Assembly: GCA_041748555.1 (NCBI GenBank)
Contig: JBGTDA010000111.1
Location: forward strand, 1-16,098
Direction of reading: 5' to 3'
Length of the DNA stretch: 16,098 nucleotides
Source: Rhodonellum sp041748555
GTDB taxonomy: Bacteria > Bacteroidota > Bacteroidia > Cytophagales > Cyclobacteriaceae
Below the pieces are notes generated by a model. The model did not search any database. It saw nothing but the letters and a program-made list of their open reading frames with translations, and was not told the origin of the DNA. Positions 8,282 through 16,098 of the stretch are shown piece after piece. Both the position numbers and the translations under genes were made by a program. Each line of letters starts with the position of its first letter. Position 1 is the stretch's first letter.

Positions 8282-8899
8282 ATGGAAGTTAAACAAATGG
8301 TCGTTCTTCATGAAGATTTTTTTGAGGATTTCGGTTTTATTCTTGACACAGAGAAAATGTGCTTCTCAAAAAAGCTTCCTCAAGCCAAACAACTTATATT
8401 TCTGAATTACACACAACAAACACAGGTTAATCTCCTGGAATATCAGGTAGGAATTCGAATAGATGATGTTGAAATGATCATTAATCAGTTTTTGCCTTCA
8501 TTGGGAAATTACAGAGAAAGGAGTATTACCCATCTAGAAACCCTGGATAATATCAACAGTGATTTTCCCCGAAGGTTTTTAGTGGAGAATAAACTGGAAA
8601 TTGCTGCTGTAAAAGAAAAAATAGATGAATTTTTTATAAAAGAGGGGTTTCACTGGTTGGACCAATATTCCATTCCTTCTGTTCTCGAAAGATATTTCAA
8701 CAGAGTTCCTGAACAGAATATCAACACCCAAAACTTCACTTACAGGTCTGCCAGAGGCGTTACGATGAGCAAACTTTATAATCCGGAGGAATATATTAAT
8801 GTCAAGAATTTTTACCTCGCAAAATTGGAAGTAATGCAGGAAACACCTTTTACTTTAGCAAGTTTTCTGAATCTTTTGGATTATTTGGAAAATATTTAG
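8282..8899 (+). CDS. Hypothetical protein, 205 residues
   Basis: I do not recognise this protein. It has no signal peptide or membrane span and looks mixed alpha/beta. The first half has alternating strands, including LIFLNYTQQTQVNLLEYQVG (38-57) and IRIDDVEMIINQFLP. The second half is helical, with AAVKEKIDEFFIKEGFHWLD (108-127) and a closing helix ASFLNLLDYLENI. The arrangement vaguely recalls DUF4304-like proteins, but I would not assign it. It follows the HEAT-like gene after 34 bp, so co-transcription is likely. ATG at 8297-8299 (residue 6) is an alternative start. Its TAG stop (8897-8899) overlaps the TAA stop of the hrpB-type helicase on the other strand by 3 bases of the 4 bp shared region, so no intergenic terminator separates the two converging genes. 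Confidence 0.7.
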   Translation: MEVKQMVVLHEDFFEDFGFILDTEKMCFSKKLPQAKQLIFLNYTQQTQVNLLEYQVGIRIDDVEMIINQFLPSLGNYRERSITHLETLDNINSDFPRRFLVENKLEIAAVKEKIDEFFIKEGFHWLDQYSIPSVLERYFNRVPEQNINTQNFTYRSARGVTMSKLYNPEEYINVKNFYLAKLEVMQETPFTLASFLNLLDYLENI

Positions 8900-11386
8900 G
8901 CTTTAGGTTTTCTTTTAACCCCGCTCACAGCCTCGGCATCCGAGGGATTTTCGGGCCAAGAATGTTTTGGATATCTTCTCCTCAGCTCTTTTTTAACCTC
9001 AAAATACGTTTGCTTCCAGAAATTTTTCAAATCGGCGGTCACCTGTACAGGTTTGAAGCCGGGTGATAATAAATGTAACAAAATCGGTATCCTGTTTTCG
9101 TTGATTTTTGGAGTTTCGAGCCAGCCGAATACCTCCTGAAGTCTGACGGCTAATACAGGTGGTGCTCCATCTCGTTGATATTCAAGCTTGATTTGATTTC
9201 CGCTGGGAACTCTGATTTTCTCGGGAGCAAGTCGATCCATCAATTGTTGTTGTTCAAAACTAAAATGATTGTAGAGAATTTTCGAAAGATCCAGCTTTTT
9301 AAGCTCCTCGTTTTTCTTAATTTGGGTTAAGTAGGGCATCAACCATGATTGATCATTCCTTAAGAGGAAGTCAATATTCCAATCGGGCCAATTTTCATCC
9401 TTTCTCCAAAGTTTAAGACAACTTAACCTGTTCAGGATCTGGGTGAAATCCTCGCTTAAGTTTAACAAGGATTTTCCCTCCTGAACAATTGCCACTGATA
9501 TTGCCGATACTATCTCGGTTTGGGTCACATCTTTAACAGGCATGGATCTGAGGACTATACTCCCGATACCAAGATTGTTTGATGCAACAAGTCCTCCTTT
9601 CTTTATGTCCCAGGTGACTATCCTTCTTTCCTTGACCATTGGGGCCAAATCCCTTGGATTCAGAGGTGAAGCAAGGAATATTTTACCCATTCCCTCCCTG
9701 GCATCAATATGTGAAACCGCAAGCCAAGGTTCATGGGCCAGATCATCCTGATGTCCGATCATGGCCAGTTTGCCGTTAGCCAATTGGAATTGTGCATTGT
9801 TTCCGGGTCGTGCAGATGCGATTCTTTCCGGATAGGCTAGAGCGATCAGAAGTCCTGTTTCATAGGGATCGAAAGGAGTATTTTCAACTCGAATATTGAA
9901 CATCCTCCTGTAATTGGAAGCGACTTTTTCAATTTTATTCATGCCTTTGACAGACAGATTTTCTTTTCGGCCCCTTCTGAGGGATTCTATCCGTAGGTTG
10001 ATGTCAACTCCGCTGTTGGGATCCAGTGGGTCTCGTTCTTCCAATAATGCTGCAATATCGGTAGCCAGTGGGAGCCTGCCTTCCTCCTCTGCCTTCACCA
10101 ACATATGCGCTATTCTTGGATGTGCAGGTATTTCATGGATTTTTTTGCCGTGTACTGTGATTTTTCCTTCCTCCAAAGCCTCAAGCTGATGCAGAATGTA
10201 AAATGCCTGAGAAAGCATTCCCGAAGGGGGAGGAGTTAGCCATGTCAATTCCCTGATATCTTTGATTCCCCACAAAACCATATCGAGTACTAAAAAGGCC
10301 AGATCAGCTTCCAGAATTTCAGGAATTCTGAATTCTGCCATTGATAAATGGGTGGCCTTAGACCACATTCTGATGCATACTCCGGGGCCTAATCTTCCGG
10401 CGCGTCCTTTTCGTTGTTCCGCTGAATCCTTGGCTATCCGAATTGTATCCAACCTCGATAACCCTGATTTAGGGTCAAATTTCGAAGTGCGACCAAAACC
10501 CGAATCCACCACAACAGACACTCCTTCAATGGTCAAACTGGTTTCGGCTATGGAAGTGGCTAGCACGATTTTTCGCTTTCCCTGTTTGTTTGGCATCACT
10601 GCCTGAAACTGTGCAGTCGGTGAAAGCTGGCCATAAAGTGGATGAATCCGGAACTCGGGCAATTGCCTTTTTAATATCGCCTCCGTTTTTTTTATTTCGC
10701 CCTGACCGGGCAAAAAAACCAAAATATCTCCCTGATGGGATTTGGCAGCTTGAAATACTGTGTTGGCTACGTTTTCGTGTATGGTCCAAGGATCATAATC
10801 CCCGGAATAATGTACCTCTACAGGATGAATTTTTCCCTCACTGGAAATCACTGGTGCGTTTAACAATCCCGAAAGCTGTGGCATATCCAATGTAGCAGAC
10901 ATGACAATAATCCTCAGGTCAGGCCTCAAGACCTGTTGGGATTCCCTACAAAGCGCCATAGCCACATCAGCATGAATGTTCCTTTCGTGAAATTCATCAA
11001 AGATAACCAAGCCAACATCCTCGAGTGCATTGTCATGATGAAGCATTCTGGTCAAAATTCCTTCAGTCAAGACTTCCAATTTTGTATCTTTGGAAGTTTG
11101 ATTTTTCAAATCTGATTCTATAACCGATTGTCTGACCAACCTTTTCACCATATAAATCTGCCATTCTCATGGCGATCGATTTGGTTGCAAGTCTCCTTGG
11201 TTCCAGCATCAATATTTTTTTTCCCTGTAAAAAAGTTTCTTCCAGAAGGGAAAGCGGCAAAACTGTGCTTTTACCTGCTCCTGTAGGAGCATGGACAATG
11301 ATGGTATTTTTATAGGCTAATTTCTCCTTTACCTCATGTATTATTTCGAGAACAGGAAGGTGTAGTTTGTAGGGATCGAATTTCAA
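8896..11386 (-). pseudogene. hrpB: hrpB-type DEAH-box ATP-dependent helicase, broken by a 1-base frameshift
   Basis: Together the two frames cover a full-length HrpB-type helicase of about 829 residues. The upstream frame (11063-11386, 107 residues, TTG start at 11384-11386) carries the Walker A motif APTGAGKS (33-40) and motif Ia EPRRLAT (62-68), then runs off after GYRIRFE. The downstream frame (8896-11151, about 751 residues from its first Met) resumes at NQTSKDTKLEVLTEGILTRM. It holds DEFH (52-55), SATL (85-88), QRKGRAGR (246-253) and the HrpB C-terminal region ending in YPKHSWPENP. An A5 tract (11102-11106, read on the minus strand) joins the two: removing one A gives RFENQTSKDT, the family pattern. 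The 2.2 kb downstream frame has no other stop, so the event is recent or a sequencing error. HrpB's physiological role in Bacteroidota is unclear. A strong terminator lies just upstream. Confidence 0.9.
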
Positions 11387-11411
11387 TAGACTAAACTTTA
11401 ACCGTAAAGAT

Positions 11412-11456
11412 AAAAAAAGCCACCGATCCGGGGAAATGGTCCCCTCAATCGGTGGC
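11412..11456 (-). terminator. Strong intrinsic terminator after the DUF2911 gene
   Basis: A perfect 9-bp stem, GCCACCGAT (11419-11427) with ATCGGTGGC (11448-11456), encloses a second GGGG/CCCC stem (11430-11433 with 11441-11444) and an AAATGGT loop. Read on the minus strand the hairpin is followed directly by seven T (11418-11412). It ends transcription of the DUF2911 gene 21 bp past its stop and lies 25 bp before the helicase start. Confidence 0.92.
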
Positions 11457-11477
11457 AGTACTTTAATATTAGAAATA

Positions 11478-11993
11478 CTATTCTATTTTAGCAAAAGCTT
11501 TTCCGTTTTCCCATCTGATCTCAAGACCATCCGGTTTCACTTCATAAACCAATCTTTCTTCAAAGCTCTGGGACTCTTCTGAGGGTACATTTACTCTCAG
11601 TACATCTTCGCTTTCTTCGTATTTATAGGCTCCCCACTGTTTTGCCACTTTATTGAAAATAAAAGTGGATTCAGTTTCTCCCGGGATAATAAAGAAACTG
11701 TAAGTTCCAGCAGGTAAATCCTGTCCCTGGATTTTGATATCCTCCGAAGTTTCGAAAGTGGTGGCATCATCGGCACCGGCTCTCCAAACCTGGCCAAAAG
11801 GCACCAGGTCTCCCCAGATTGTTCTTCCCTTTACCGCAGGGCTGGAGTAATTAACGGTAATTTCGGCTCCGTTGATTTCACCTTCAGCGGTTTGTGCAGG
11901 GCTGGCTTTCTCGTCTTGGGCTATAGCTACAACAGAAAACATCGCTAAAAACGCAATCGATAAGCCAATTTTAGTAAACAATGCTTTTTTCAT
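11478..11993 (-). CDS. Secreted DUF2911 domain protein
   Basis: This is a 171-residue exported protein of the DUF2911 family, common in Bacteroidota and of unknown function. A signal peptide (MKKALFTKIGLSIAFLAMFS plus VVAIA) is probably cut near residue 25. The family core is clear: ITVNYSSPAVKGRTIWG (45-61), then VPFGQVWRAGADDATTF (64-80), followed by DLPAGTYSFFIIPGE and a terminal strand LEIRWENGKAFAKIE. The domain is all beta and compact; no catalytic residues are evident. It should be periplasmic or surface-exposed, and no Cys suggests it is not a lipoprotein. The gene appears monocistronic, with its own strong terminator downstream and a 70-bp gap from the oxidoreductase upstream. Start ATG at 11991-11993 gives a good signal peptide. 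Confidence 0.9.
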   Translation of the reverse strand: MKKALFTKIGLSIAFLAMFSVVAIAQDEKASPAQTAEGEINGAEITVNYSSPAVKGRTIWGDLVPFGQVWRAGADDATTFETSEDIKIQGQDLPAGTYSFFIIPGETESTFIFNKVAKQWGAYKYEESEDVLRVNVPSEESQSFEERLVYEVKPDGLEIRWENGKAFAKIE

Positions 11994-12063
11994 AATGAAA
12001 TGGATTTATAGTTAGTATGTGTTAGATAACTCTATTTTTGCAAATAGGTATATGGATCCCCTA

Positions 12064-13209
12064 TCAAATTTTGATCCAAGATTGTTTCCGGTGGCTTTCT
12101 ATGATCCTTTCACAGATCAGCAACTCTCTCATCCCATCGGCGAAAGTAGGATAGGAGGGATTCCCGGGTTGTTTTCCTTCCATCACAGCAGCATAAACCT
12201 CTTTAAACATCTGTTTGGAAGTATCGGGAAAACCTTCATTATGACCTCCCGGAAAACTGATCAGCCCGGCAGCTTCTTTAGAAAACAGGGAAGGATCCTT
12301 CATCAGGTGCTGGTTTGGTGTTTCTCTTTTTCCGATCCACATTTCATTTGGTTTTTCAGAGCACCATTCAAAGTTGGCTTTAGAACCGGCAATTTCAATA
12401 TTAAGCCTGTTTTTTCTGCCTGAATTTACTTGGCTTACTGTTATAGAGCCTTTATTTCCATTGTCAAAACGCAGCAAAACAGAAGCATGATCTTCCGTAT
12501 TGATCTGCACTTCTTCATAGTCCGAGGGTTGAAGTACTTTTTCCGAAAATGTTTCAATTTCTTTCAAGGGCTTCAACCTGGATTTATGAACAGTTGAAAA
12601 ATCAGCCATTACCTCAGTCACTTTTAATCCTGTAACATACTCTGTCAAATCCAGTAAATGTGATCCGATATCCGCAATTGCTCTTGAATCTCCGGATTTG
12701 TCAGGCTCAAGTCTCCAGTTATAATCTGTCCGGAAAAACAGCCAATCCTGTAAATAGGAACCCATGATGCTGTATATTTCACCTAGCTCTCCGGACTCCC
12801 GCATGTTTTTCATCTGCCTTACCATCGGATAATAGCGAAGGTTGAAATGTACTGCATTGACAAGTCCTTTTTCTTTGGCAATATAGACAAGTTCCTCAGC
12901 CTCTTCAATTTTAGTGGCCAGAGGTTTTTCACAAACAACATGTTTACCGGCTATTAAAACTGCTTTTGCCTGCGGAAAGTGAAGAAAATTAGGGGTACAG
13001 ATATGCACAATATCAATGTCCGGCTGTTTTAACATTTCCTCAAAAGTGAAGGCATTTGGAATACCCAAAAGTGCAGCCTTGTCTTTGGCCAATTCAATAG
13101 TGACTTCACAGAGTGCTGTGACTTCAACGTTGGGAAGTCTTCTGATTGCTTCCAGATGGGCAGGTCCGATAAAGCCTGTTCCCACGATGGCGGCTTTGAT
13201 TTTTCTCAT
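12064..13209 (-). CDS. Gfo/Idh/MocA family NAD(P)-dependent oxidoreductase
   Basis: This is a 381-residue cytoplasmic sugar or polyol dehydrogenase-like enzyme. The N-terminal Rossmann fold shows GTGFIG (10-15). HICTPNFLH (69-77) follows, and CEKPLA (93-98) carries the conserved Glu-Lys-Pro that contacts cofactor and substrate. The C-terminal half, the GFO/IDH/MocA alpha/beta domain, includes IADIGSHLLDLTEY (178-191), whose Asp180 and His184 match the usual catalytic pair. The family reversibly oxidises sugars, inositols or their derivatives with NAD(P); the substrate cannot be told. There is no signal peptide, Tat motif or visible partner enzyme, so it is not obviously part of a sugar-utilisation locus. 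It lies upstream of the DUF2911 gene on the same strand but 70 bp away, with no sign of translational coupling. Start ATG is at 13207-13209. Confidence 0.92.
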   Translation of the reverse strand: MRKIKAAIVGTGFIGPAHLEAIRRLPNVEVTALCEVTIELAKDKAALLGIPNAFTFEEMLKQPDIDIVHICTPNFLHFPQAKAVLIAGKHVVCEKPLATKIEEAEELVYIAKEKGLVNAVHFNLRYYPMVRQMKNMRESGELGEIYSIMGSYLQDWLFFRTDYNWRLEPDKSGDSRAIADIGSHLLDLTEYVTGLKVTEVMADFSTVHKSRLKPLKEIETFSEKVLQPSDYEEVQINTEDHASVLLRFDNGNKGSITVSQVNSGRKNRLNIEIAGSKANFEWCSEKPNEMWIGKRETPNQHLMKDPSLFSKEAAGLISFPGGHNEGFPDTSKQMFKEVYAAVMEGKQPGNPSYPTFADGMRELLICERIIESHRKQSWIKI

Positions 13210-13331
13210 GATCAGGGCATTAGGTTAAATGGTTTGTTATAAATTATTCAAAAAATAAAGATAGGGTATTATCTCTTTTTAAAAAAAACTTCATGAATTT
13301 AATCTTTTTAAGGAATCCGTCTAACACCTAC

Positions 13332-13348
13332 TTGATACACTTTATCAA
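13332..13348. promoter_or_regulatory. Operator-like inverted repeat TTGATA-N5-TATCAA
   Basis: TTGATA (13332-13337) and TATCAA (13343-13348) are perfect inverted arms around a 5-bp spacer, CACTT. The site lies 17 bp upstream of the candidate TTG element of the hydroxylase promoter, where a dimeric transcription factor could bind. The regulator is not encoded here. Confidence 0.45.
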
Positions 13349-13365
13349 ATTCTTTGGAAAAAAGG

Positions 13366-13396
13366 TTGAGTTTATCTATTGAAAAGCCTTATTTTG
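13366..13396 (+). promoter_or_regulatory. Candidate promoter for the molybdenum hydroxylase operon
   Basis: TTG at 13366-13368 and TTATTTTG at 13389-13396 are 20 bp apart. This fits the Bacteroidota TTG and TAnnTTTG elements with one mismatch at position 2 of the second box. The predicted transcript would have a leader of about 30 nt, and AAAAAGAAGAG just before the ATG could serve as a weak ribosome binding site. Confidence 0.4.
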
Positions 13397-13433
13397 ATTA
13401 ACTTAAACCTTTAAATCATTAAAAAGAAGAGCT

Positions 13434-13892
13434 ATGGCAAACTACAACCTTAAAGTTAACGGAAGGAGTTATGAAGTTGACGTTGAAGAGGATACCCCCT
13501 TATTGTGGGTATTAAGAGATCATCTTGGACTGGTAGGAACCAAATATTCATGCGGAATTGCTCAGTGTGGTGCCTGTACCGTTCATATCAATGGTGAAAC
13601 AGCAATCTCTTGCGTTTTACCTGTTTCCGGCATTGGTTCTGATGAAGTAACAACCATCGAAGGGCTTTCCGAAAATGGTGACCATCCTGTTCAAAAGGCT
13701 TGGGAAGAAGTGGATGTAGCCCAATGTGGTTATTGTCAGGCAGGTCAGATTATGACTGCCGCAGCTTTGCTTAAAAAGAACCCATTACCAACAACAGGTG
13801 AAATTGAAACTGCGATGAACCGCAATATCTGCAGATGCGGTACATATCATAAAATACGTGAAGCTGTTGTTCTTGCATCTAAAAACAAATAA
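13434..13892 (+). CDS. iorA: [2Fe-2S] subunit of a xanthine oxidase-family molybdenum hydroxylase
   Basis: This 152-residue protein is the small iron-sulfur subunit that relays electrons from the molybdenum site. The N-terminal plant-ferredoxin-like domain binds one [2Fe-2S] cluster through C40, C45, C48 and C60 (CGIAQCGAC, then ISC). The C-terminal four-helix domain binds the second cluster through C98, C101, C133 and C135 (CGYC, CRC). All eight ligands are present and the length is normal for the IorA/CoxS group. No signal peptide is seen, so it is probably exported by riding with the Tat-signalled large subunit. The stop is 2 bp before the large-subunit start, indicating one operon. The name follows isoquinoline 1-oxidoreductase; the true substrate may be another aldehyde or N-heterocycle. 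Confidence 0.92.
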   Translation: MANYNLKVNGRSYEVDVEEDTPLLWVLRDHLGLVGTKYSCGIAQCGACTVHINGETAISCVLPVSGIGSDEVTTIEGLSENGDHPVQKAWEEVDVAQCGYCQAGQIMTAAALLKKNPLPTTGEIETAMNRNICRCGTYHKIREAVVLASKNK

Positions 13893-13894
13893 TC

Positions 13895-16057
13895 ATGGCA
13901 ACTATAACCAAAACAAGTAGAAGGGATTTTTTAAAAATAGCGGCGACGGCCGGAGGAGGATTGTTCATTGGCTTCTCATGGTCAGGTTGTGATTCTCCAA
14001 AGATGAAGGTTCTGACCAATGAAGAAGTCTTGGCCGATGCTCAGAAATTCAATGGCTTCCTTTCCATTTCACCTTCAGGAGATGTCATCATTTATTCTCC
14101 GAACCCGGAATTGGGCCAAAATATAAAGACCTCCTTTCCAATGGTCATCGCAGAGGAACTGGATGCCGATTGGAAAAAAGTACGTGTTATTCAGGCGCCT
14201 TTGGACACAGAATTATATGAAAGACAAGTCACCGGCGGCAGTGGTGCCATGCCACATTCCTGGGAAAGACTAAGGAAAGCTGGGGCAACAGCCAAATATG
14301 TTCTGGTAGCAGCTGCTGCCAAAAAATGGGATGTTTCTGAAAGTTCCATTACCACATCCGAGGGTGAAATCTTTCATAAAGACAGTGGCAAAAAGATGGG
14401 TTACGGTGAAGTGGTCAATGACGCTGCACTTTTGACTGCTCCCGATGATGTGCCATTGAAAAATGTAAATGATTTCAAAATCATAGGTACACCTGTGAAA
14501 AATGTTGACAACATGGACATGTTTACAGGTAAACCTTTGTATGGATTGGATTTTTATAGAGAAGGGATGCTGAATGCAATGATCCAGCGACCTCCATTTG
14601 GTATGAAGATAAAATCAGTCGATGATTCCGAAGCCAGGGCAGTTAAGGGAGTTGATGACATCATCACTTTCAACAACAACGTGGCAGTAATCGGAAAATC
14701 CACGTGGCCTTTGATGAAAGCCAAGAAGATACTCAAAATAGAATATGAAAATGACGGACTTGTAGAAAGCAGTTCAGATCATGACCGCATTTTCAGGGAA
14801 ATGTTGGACGGTAAAAACGCAGAAGTGATGCGGAAGGATGGAGACGTTGCTTCTGCTTTTCGAAATGCGGCCCAAGTTATTTCAAGTGAATATCAATGTC
14901 CTTTTCTATCGCATTCTCCCATGGAGCCAATGAATTTCTTTGCGCATGTAAAAGGTGACCGGGTAGAACTTGTTGGACCAACCCAAACTCCGGAGCGGGC
15001 AAGGAATGAAACTGCTGAATTACTGGGAATTCCACCGGAAAATGTTTCTGTGGAAATGACAAGATTAGGAGGCGGTTTCGGTAGAAGATTAAGAGCTGAC
15101 TTTGTCGTGGAAGCAGTCGAATTGTCAAAAAGGCTGAACGCACCTGTGAAACTTACCTGGAGCAGGGAAGATGATATCACGGGCGGAGCTTACCGACCGG
15201 CTGTCAGATACAGATTCGAAGCGGCTTTGGATGACAAAGGGGAAATGATCGGCTACAAGCTAAAGGGTGCCGGAATCAATACCGGTAACTCAACCAGACA
15301 GGATAATTTTCCGGCAGGATCAGTGAAAAATCTATTGATCGAATCCGTCGAACATAAATCTCCAATCACTTCCAACCCCTGGAGAGCTCCTATTACAAAC
15401 TTTCTGGCCTACGCCGAGCAATCCTTTCTTGATGAAGTTGCTTTGGCAGCAAAAAAAGATCCCGTCCAATTCAGATTGGATCTTTTGGAAAAAGCCAAAA
15501 AGTCACCTGTCGGGGAAATCACGTATGACATTGACAGGATGAAGGGAGTAATACAGCTTGCTGCCGAAAAATCCGATTGGGGTAAAAACGAGAATGTGAT
15601 GCAGGGATTCAGTGTTTATTTCTCCCACAGATCTTATGTTGCCCAAGTTGCCAACATCGTGATGGAGAACAACCAGCCTGTTCTGAAGAAAATATTCGCA
15701 GCGACTGATTGTGGAATTGTTGTCAATCCAACCGGTGCCAACCATCAGGTAAGAGGTGGAATAGTTGATGGTATGGGACATGCCATGTTCGGTAATCTGA
15801 CCTTTGAAAACGGAGTTCCAAAGCAACAGAATTTTGATACGTACAGATTGATCCGAATGAAAGAAGTTCCTGATATAGATGTTCATTATGTGAAAAACAA
15901 CATAGAGCCGACCGGATTGGGAGAACCTGCATTACCACCAACCGGTGGTGCAATTGCCAATGCCATATTTAAAGCAACCGGTAGAAGATTGAGAAGTCAA
16001 CCGTTTGTTGAACAACAGGAGTTTTCGGATACTAACCTGCAGATCAGCAGGTCATAG
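13895..16057 (+). CDS. iorB: Molybdopterin-binding large subunit of a xanthine oxidase-family hydroxylase
   Basis: This 720-residue catalytic subunit holds the molybdenum cytosine dinucleotide or pterin cofactor and hydroxylates an aldehyde or N-heterocycle using water. A Tat signal is clear: SRRDFLK at 8-14, then AATAGGGLFIGFSW. A Cys at 32 follows (SWSGC), perhaps a lipoprotein site but a poor lipobox. The aldehyde oxidase first domain spans about 50-300. The cofactor-binding domain begins with the conserved LGGGFGRR (391-398), and E677 in GLGEPALPPTGG (674-685) matches the catalytic Glu. Length is close to IorB, and no cytochrome c domain is attached. No FAD subunit gene lies beside it in the window, so electrons likely leave by a cytochrome or other periplasmic carrier. 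It forms an operon with the small subunit (2 bp gap); the stop is at 16055-16057. Substrate not assignable. Confidence 0.92.
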   Translation: MATITKTSRRDFLKIAATAGGGLFIGFSWSGCDSPKMKVLTNEEVLADAQKFNGFLSISPSGDVIIYSPNPELGQNIKTSFPMVIAEELDADWKKVRVIQAPLDTELYERQVTGGSGAMPHSWERLRKAGATAKYVLVAAAAKKWDVSESSITTSEGEIFHKDSGKKMGYGEVVNDAALLTAPDDVPLKNVNDFKIIGTPVKNVDNMDMFTGKPLYGLDFYREGMLNAMIQRPPFGMKIKSVDDSEARAVKGVDDIITFNNNVAVIGKSTWPLMKAKKILKIEYENDGLVESSSDHDRIFREMLDGKNAEVMRKDGDVASAFRNAAQVISSEYQCPFLSHSPMEPMNFFAHVKGDRVELVGPTQTPERARNETAELLGIPPENVSVEMTRLGGGFGRRLRADFVVEAVELSKRLNAPVKLTWSREDDITGGAYRPAVRYRFEAALDDKGEMIGYKLKGAGINTGNSTRQDNFPAGSVKNLLIESVEHKSPITSNPWRAPITNFLAYAEQSFLDEVALAAKKDPVQFRLDLLEKAKKSPVGEITYDIDRMKGVIQLAAEKSDWGKNENVMQGFSVYFSHRSYVAQVANIVMENNQPVLKKIFAATDCGIVVNPTGANHQVRGGIVDGMGHAMFGNLTFENGVPKQQNFDTYRLIRMKEVPDIDVHYVKNNIEPTGLGEPALPPTGGAIANAIFKATGRRLRSQPFVEQQEFSDTNLQISRS

Positions 16058-16098
16058 GTTTTTTGTATAGAAAAAATTTATTAACAGTTGAACAGATA

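Larger units (their letters stand above)
13210..13433. promoter_or_regulatory. Divergent intergenic region, 224 bp, with operator-like palindrome
   Basis: This AT-rich gap separates the Gfo/Idh/MocA gene (leftward) from the molybdenum hydroxylase operon (rightward). It holds the palindrome at 13332-13348 and a plausible rightward promoter at 13366-13396. No gene or RNA is visible in it, and I found no convincing leftward promoter. Confidence 0.6.

Noticed and set aside
11063..11151. A programmed ribosomal frameshift joining the two helicase frames
   Set aside because: The change needed is +1 (or -2) at an A5 tract, with no stop or rare codon at the shift site and no stimulatory structure seen. 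HrpB is not known to use programmed frameshifting. A base insertion is simpler.
12032..12047. CTATTT-TTGC-AAATAG inverted repeat between the oxidoreductase and the DUF2911 gene
   Set aside because: A short AT-only stem with no T-tract and no link to a promoter; chance in this AT-rich gap is likely.
1..16098. Mobile elements, CRISPR arrays, tRNA or rRNA genes
   Set aside because: I found no transposase or integrase reading frames, no regularly spaced direct repeats and no cloverleaf-like sequence; the gaps between genes are all under 230 bp.

Overview
The window looks like a chromosomal stretch of a Bacteroidota bacterium, most likely order Cytophagales (Cyclobacteriaceae-like; the family is a guess). 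The base composition is moderately AT-rich. Ribosome binding sites are weak or absent, and two upstream regions carry elements resembling the Bacteroidota promoter (TTG plus TAnnTTTG). The topoisomerase IV subunit A is of the Bacteroidota type. Several gene families typical of this phylum are present: a DUF2911 protein, a small outer-membrane barrel and a Gfo/Idh/MocA oxidoreductase. There are no rRNA or tRNA genes, insertion sequences, prophage genes or CRISPR arrays. The longest stretch without a gene is 224 bp (13210-13433).

Layout. (1) 1-2556 (+): topoisomerase IV subunit A, missing its 5' end. It ends in an Asp-rich tail and a C-terminal QLGLF that resembles a sliding-clamp-binding motif. 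(2) 2602-4121 (-): a ferric-reductase-like transmembrane flavoprotein followed by a possible 38-residue membrane protein. (3) 4295-6172 (-): a secreted CocE/NonD (S15-type) hydrolase. (4) 6265-7662 (-): a small outer-membrane barrel protein with a very basic tail, preceded by a protein that I recognise as a bacterial relative of the Vms1/ANKZF1 release-factor-like (VLRF1) family. (5) 7717-8899 (+): divergent from these, a HEAT-repeat-like protein and an unrecognised protein. (6) 8896-11386 (-): an hrpB-type DEAH helicase broken by a one-base frameshift in an A5 tract. (7) 11478-13209 (-): a DUF2911 lipid-free secreted protein with a strong intrinsic terminator, and a Gfo/Idh/MocA oxidoreductase. 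(8) 13434-16057 (+): a two-gene molybdenum hydroxylase operon (iorAB-like) with a palindrome and a plausible promoter upstream.

Most units look independent. The clear functional pair is the [2Fe-2S] subunit and Mo-cofactor subunit of the hydroxylase, 2 bp apart. The large subunit carries a Tat signal, so the complex probably works in the periplasm and passes electrons to an acceptor not encoded here. The most interesting gene is the VLRF1-like protein at 6934-7662. It keeps the Gln-containing loop that, in eukaryotic Vms1, cleaves peptidyl-tRNA on stalled ribosomes, but it lacks the zinc finger, ankyrin and VIM parts. It suggests a bacterial ribosome-rescue or quality-control factor. Its divergent HEAT-repeat-like neighbour and the next gene are of unknown function.
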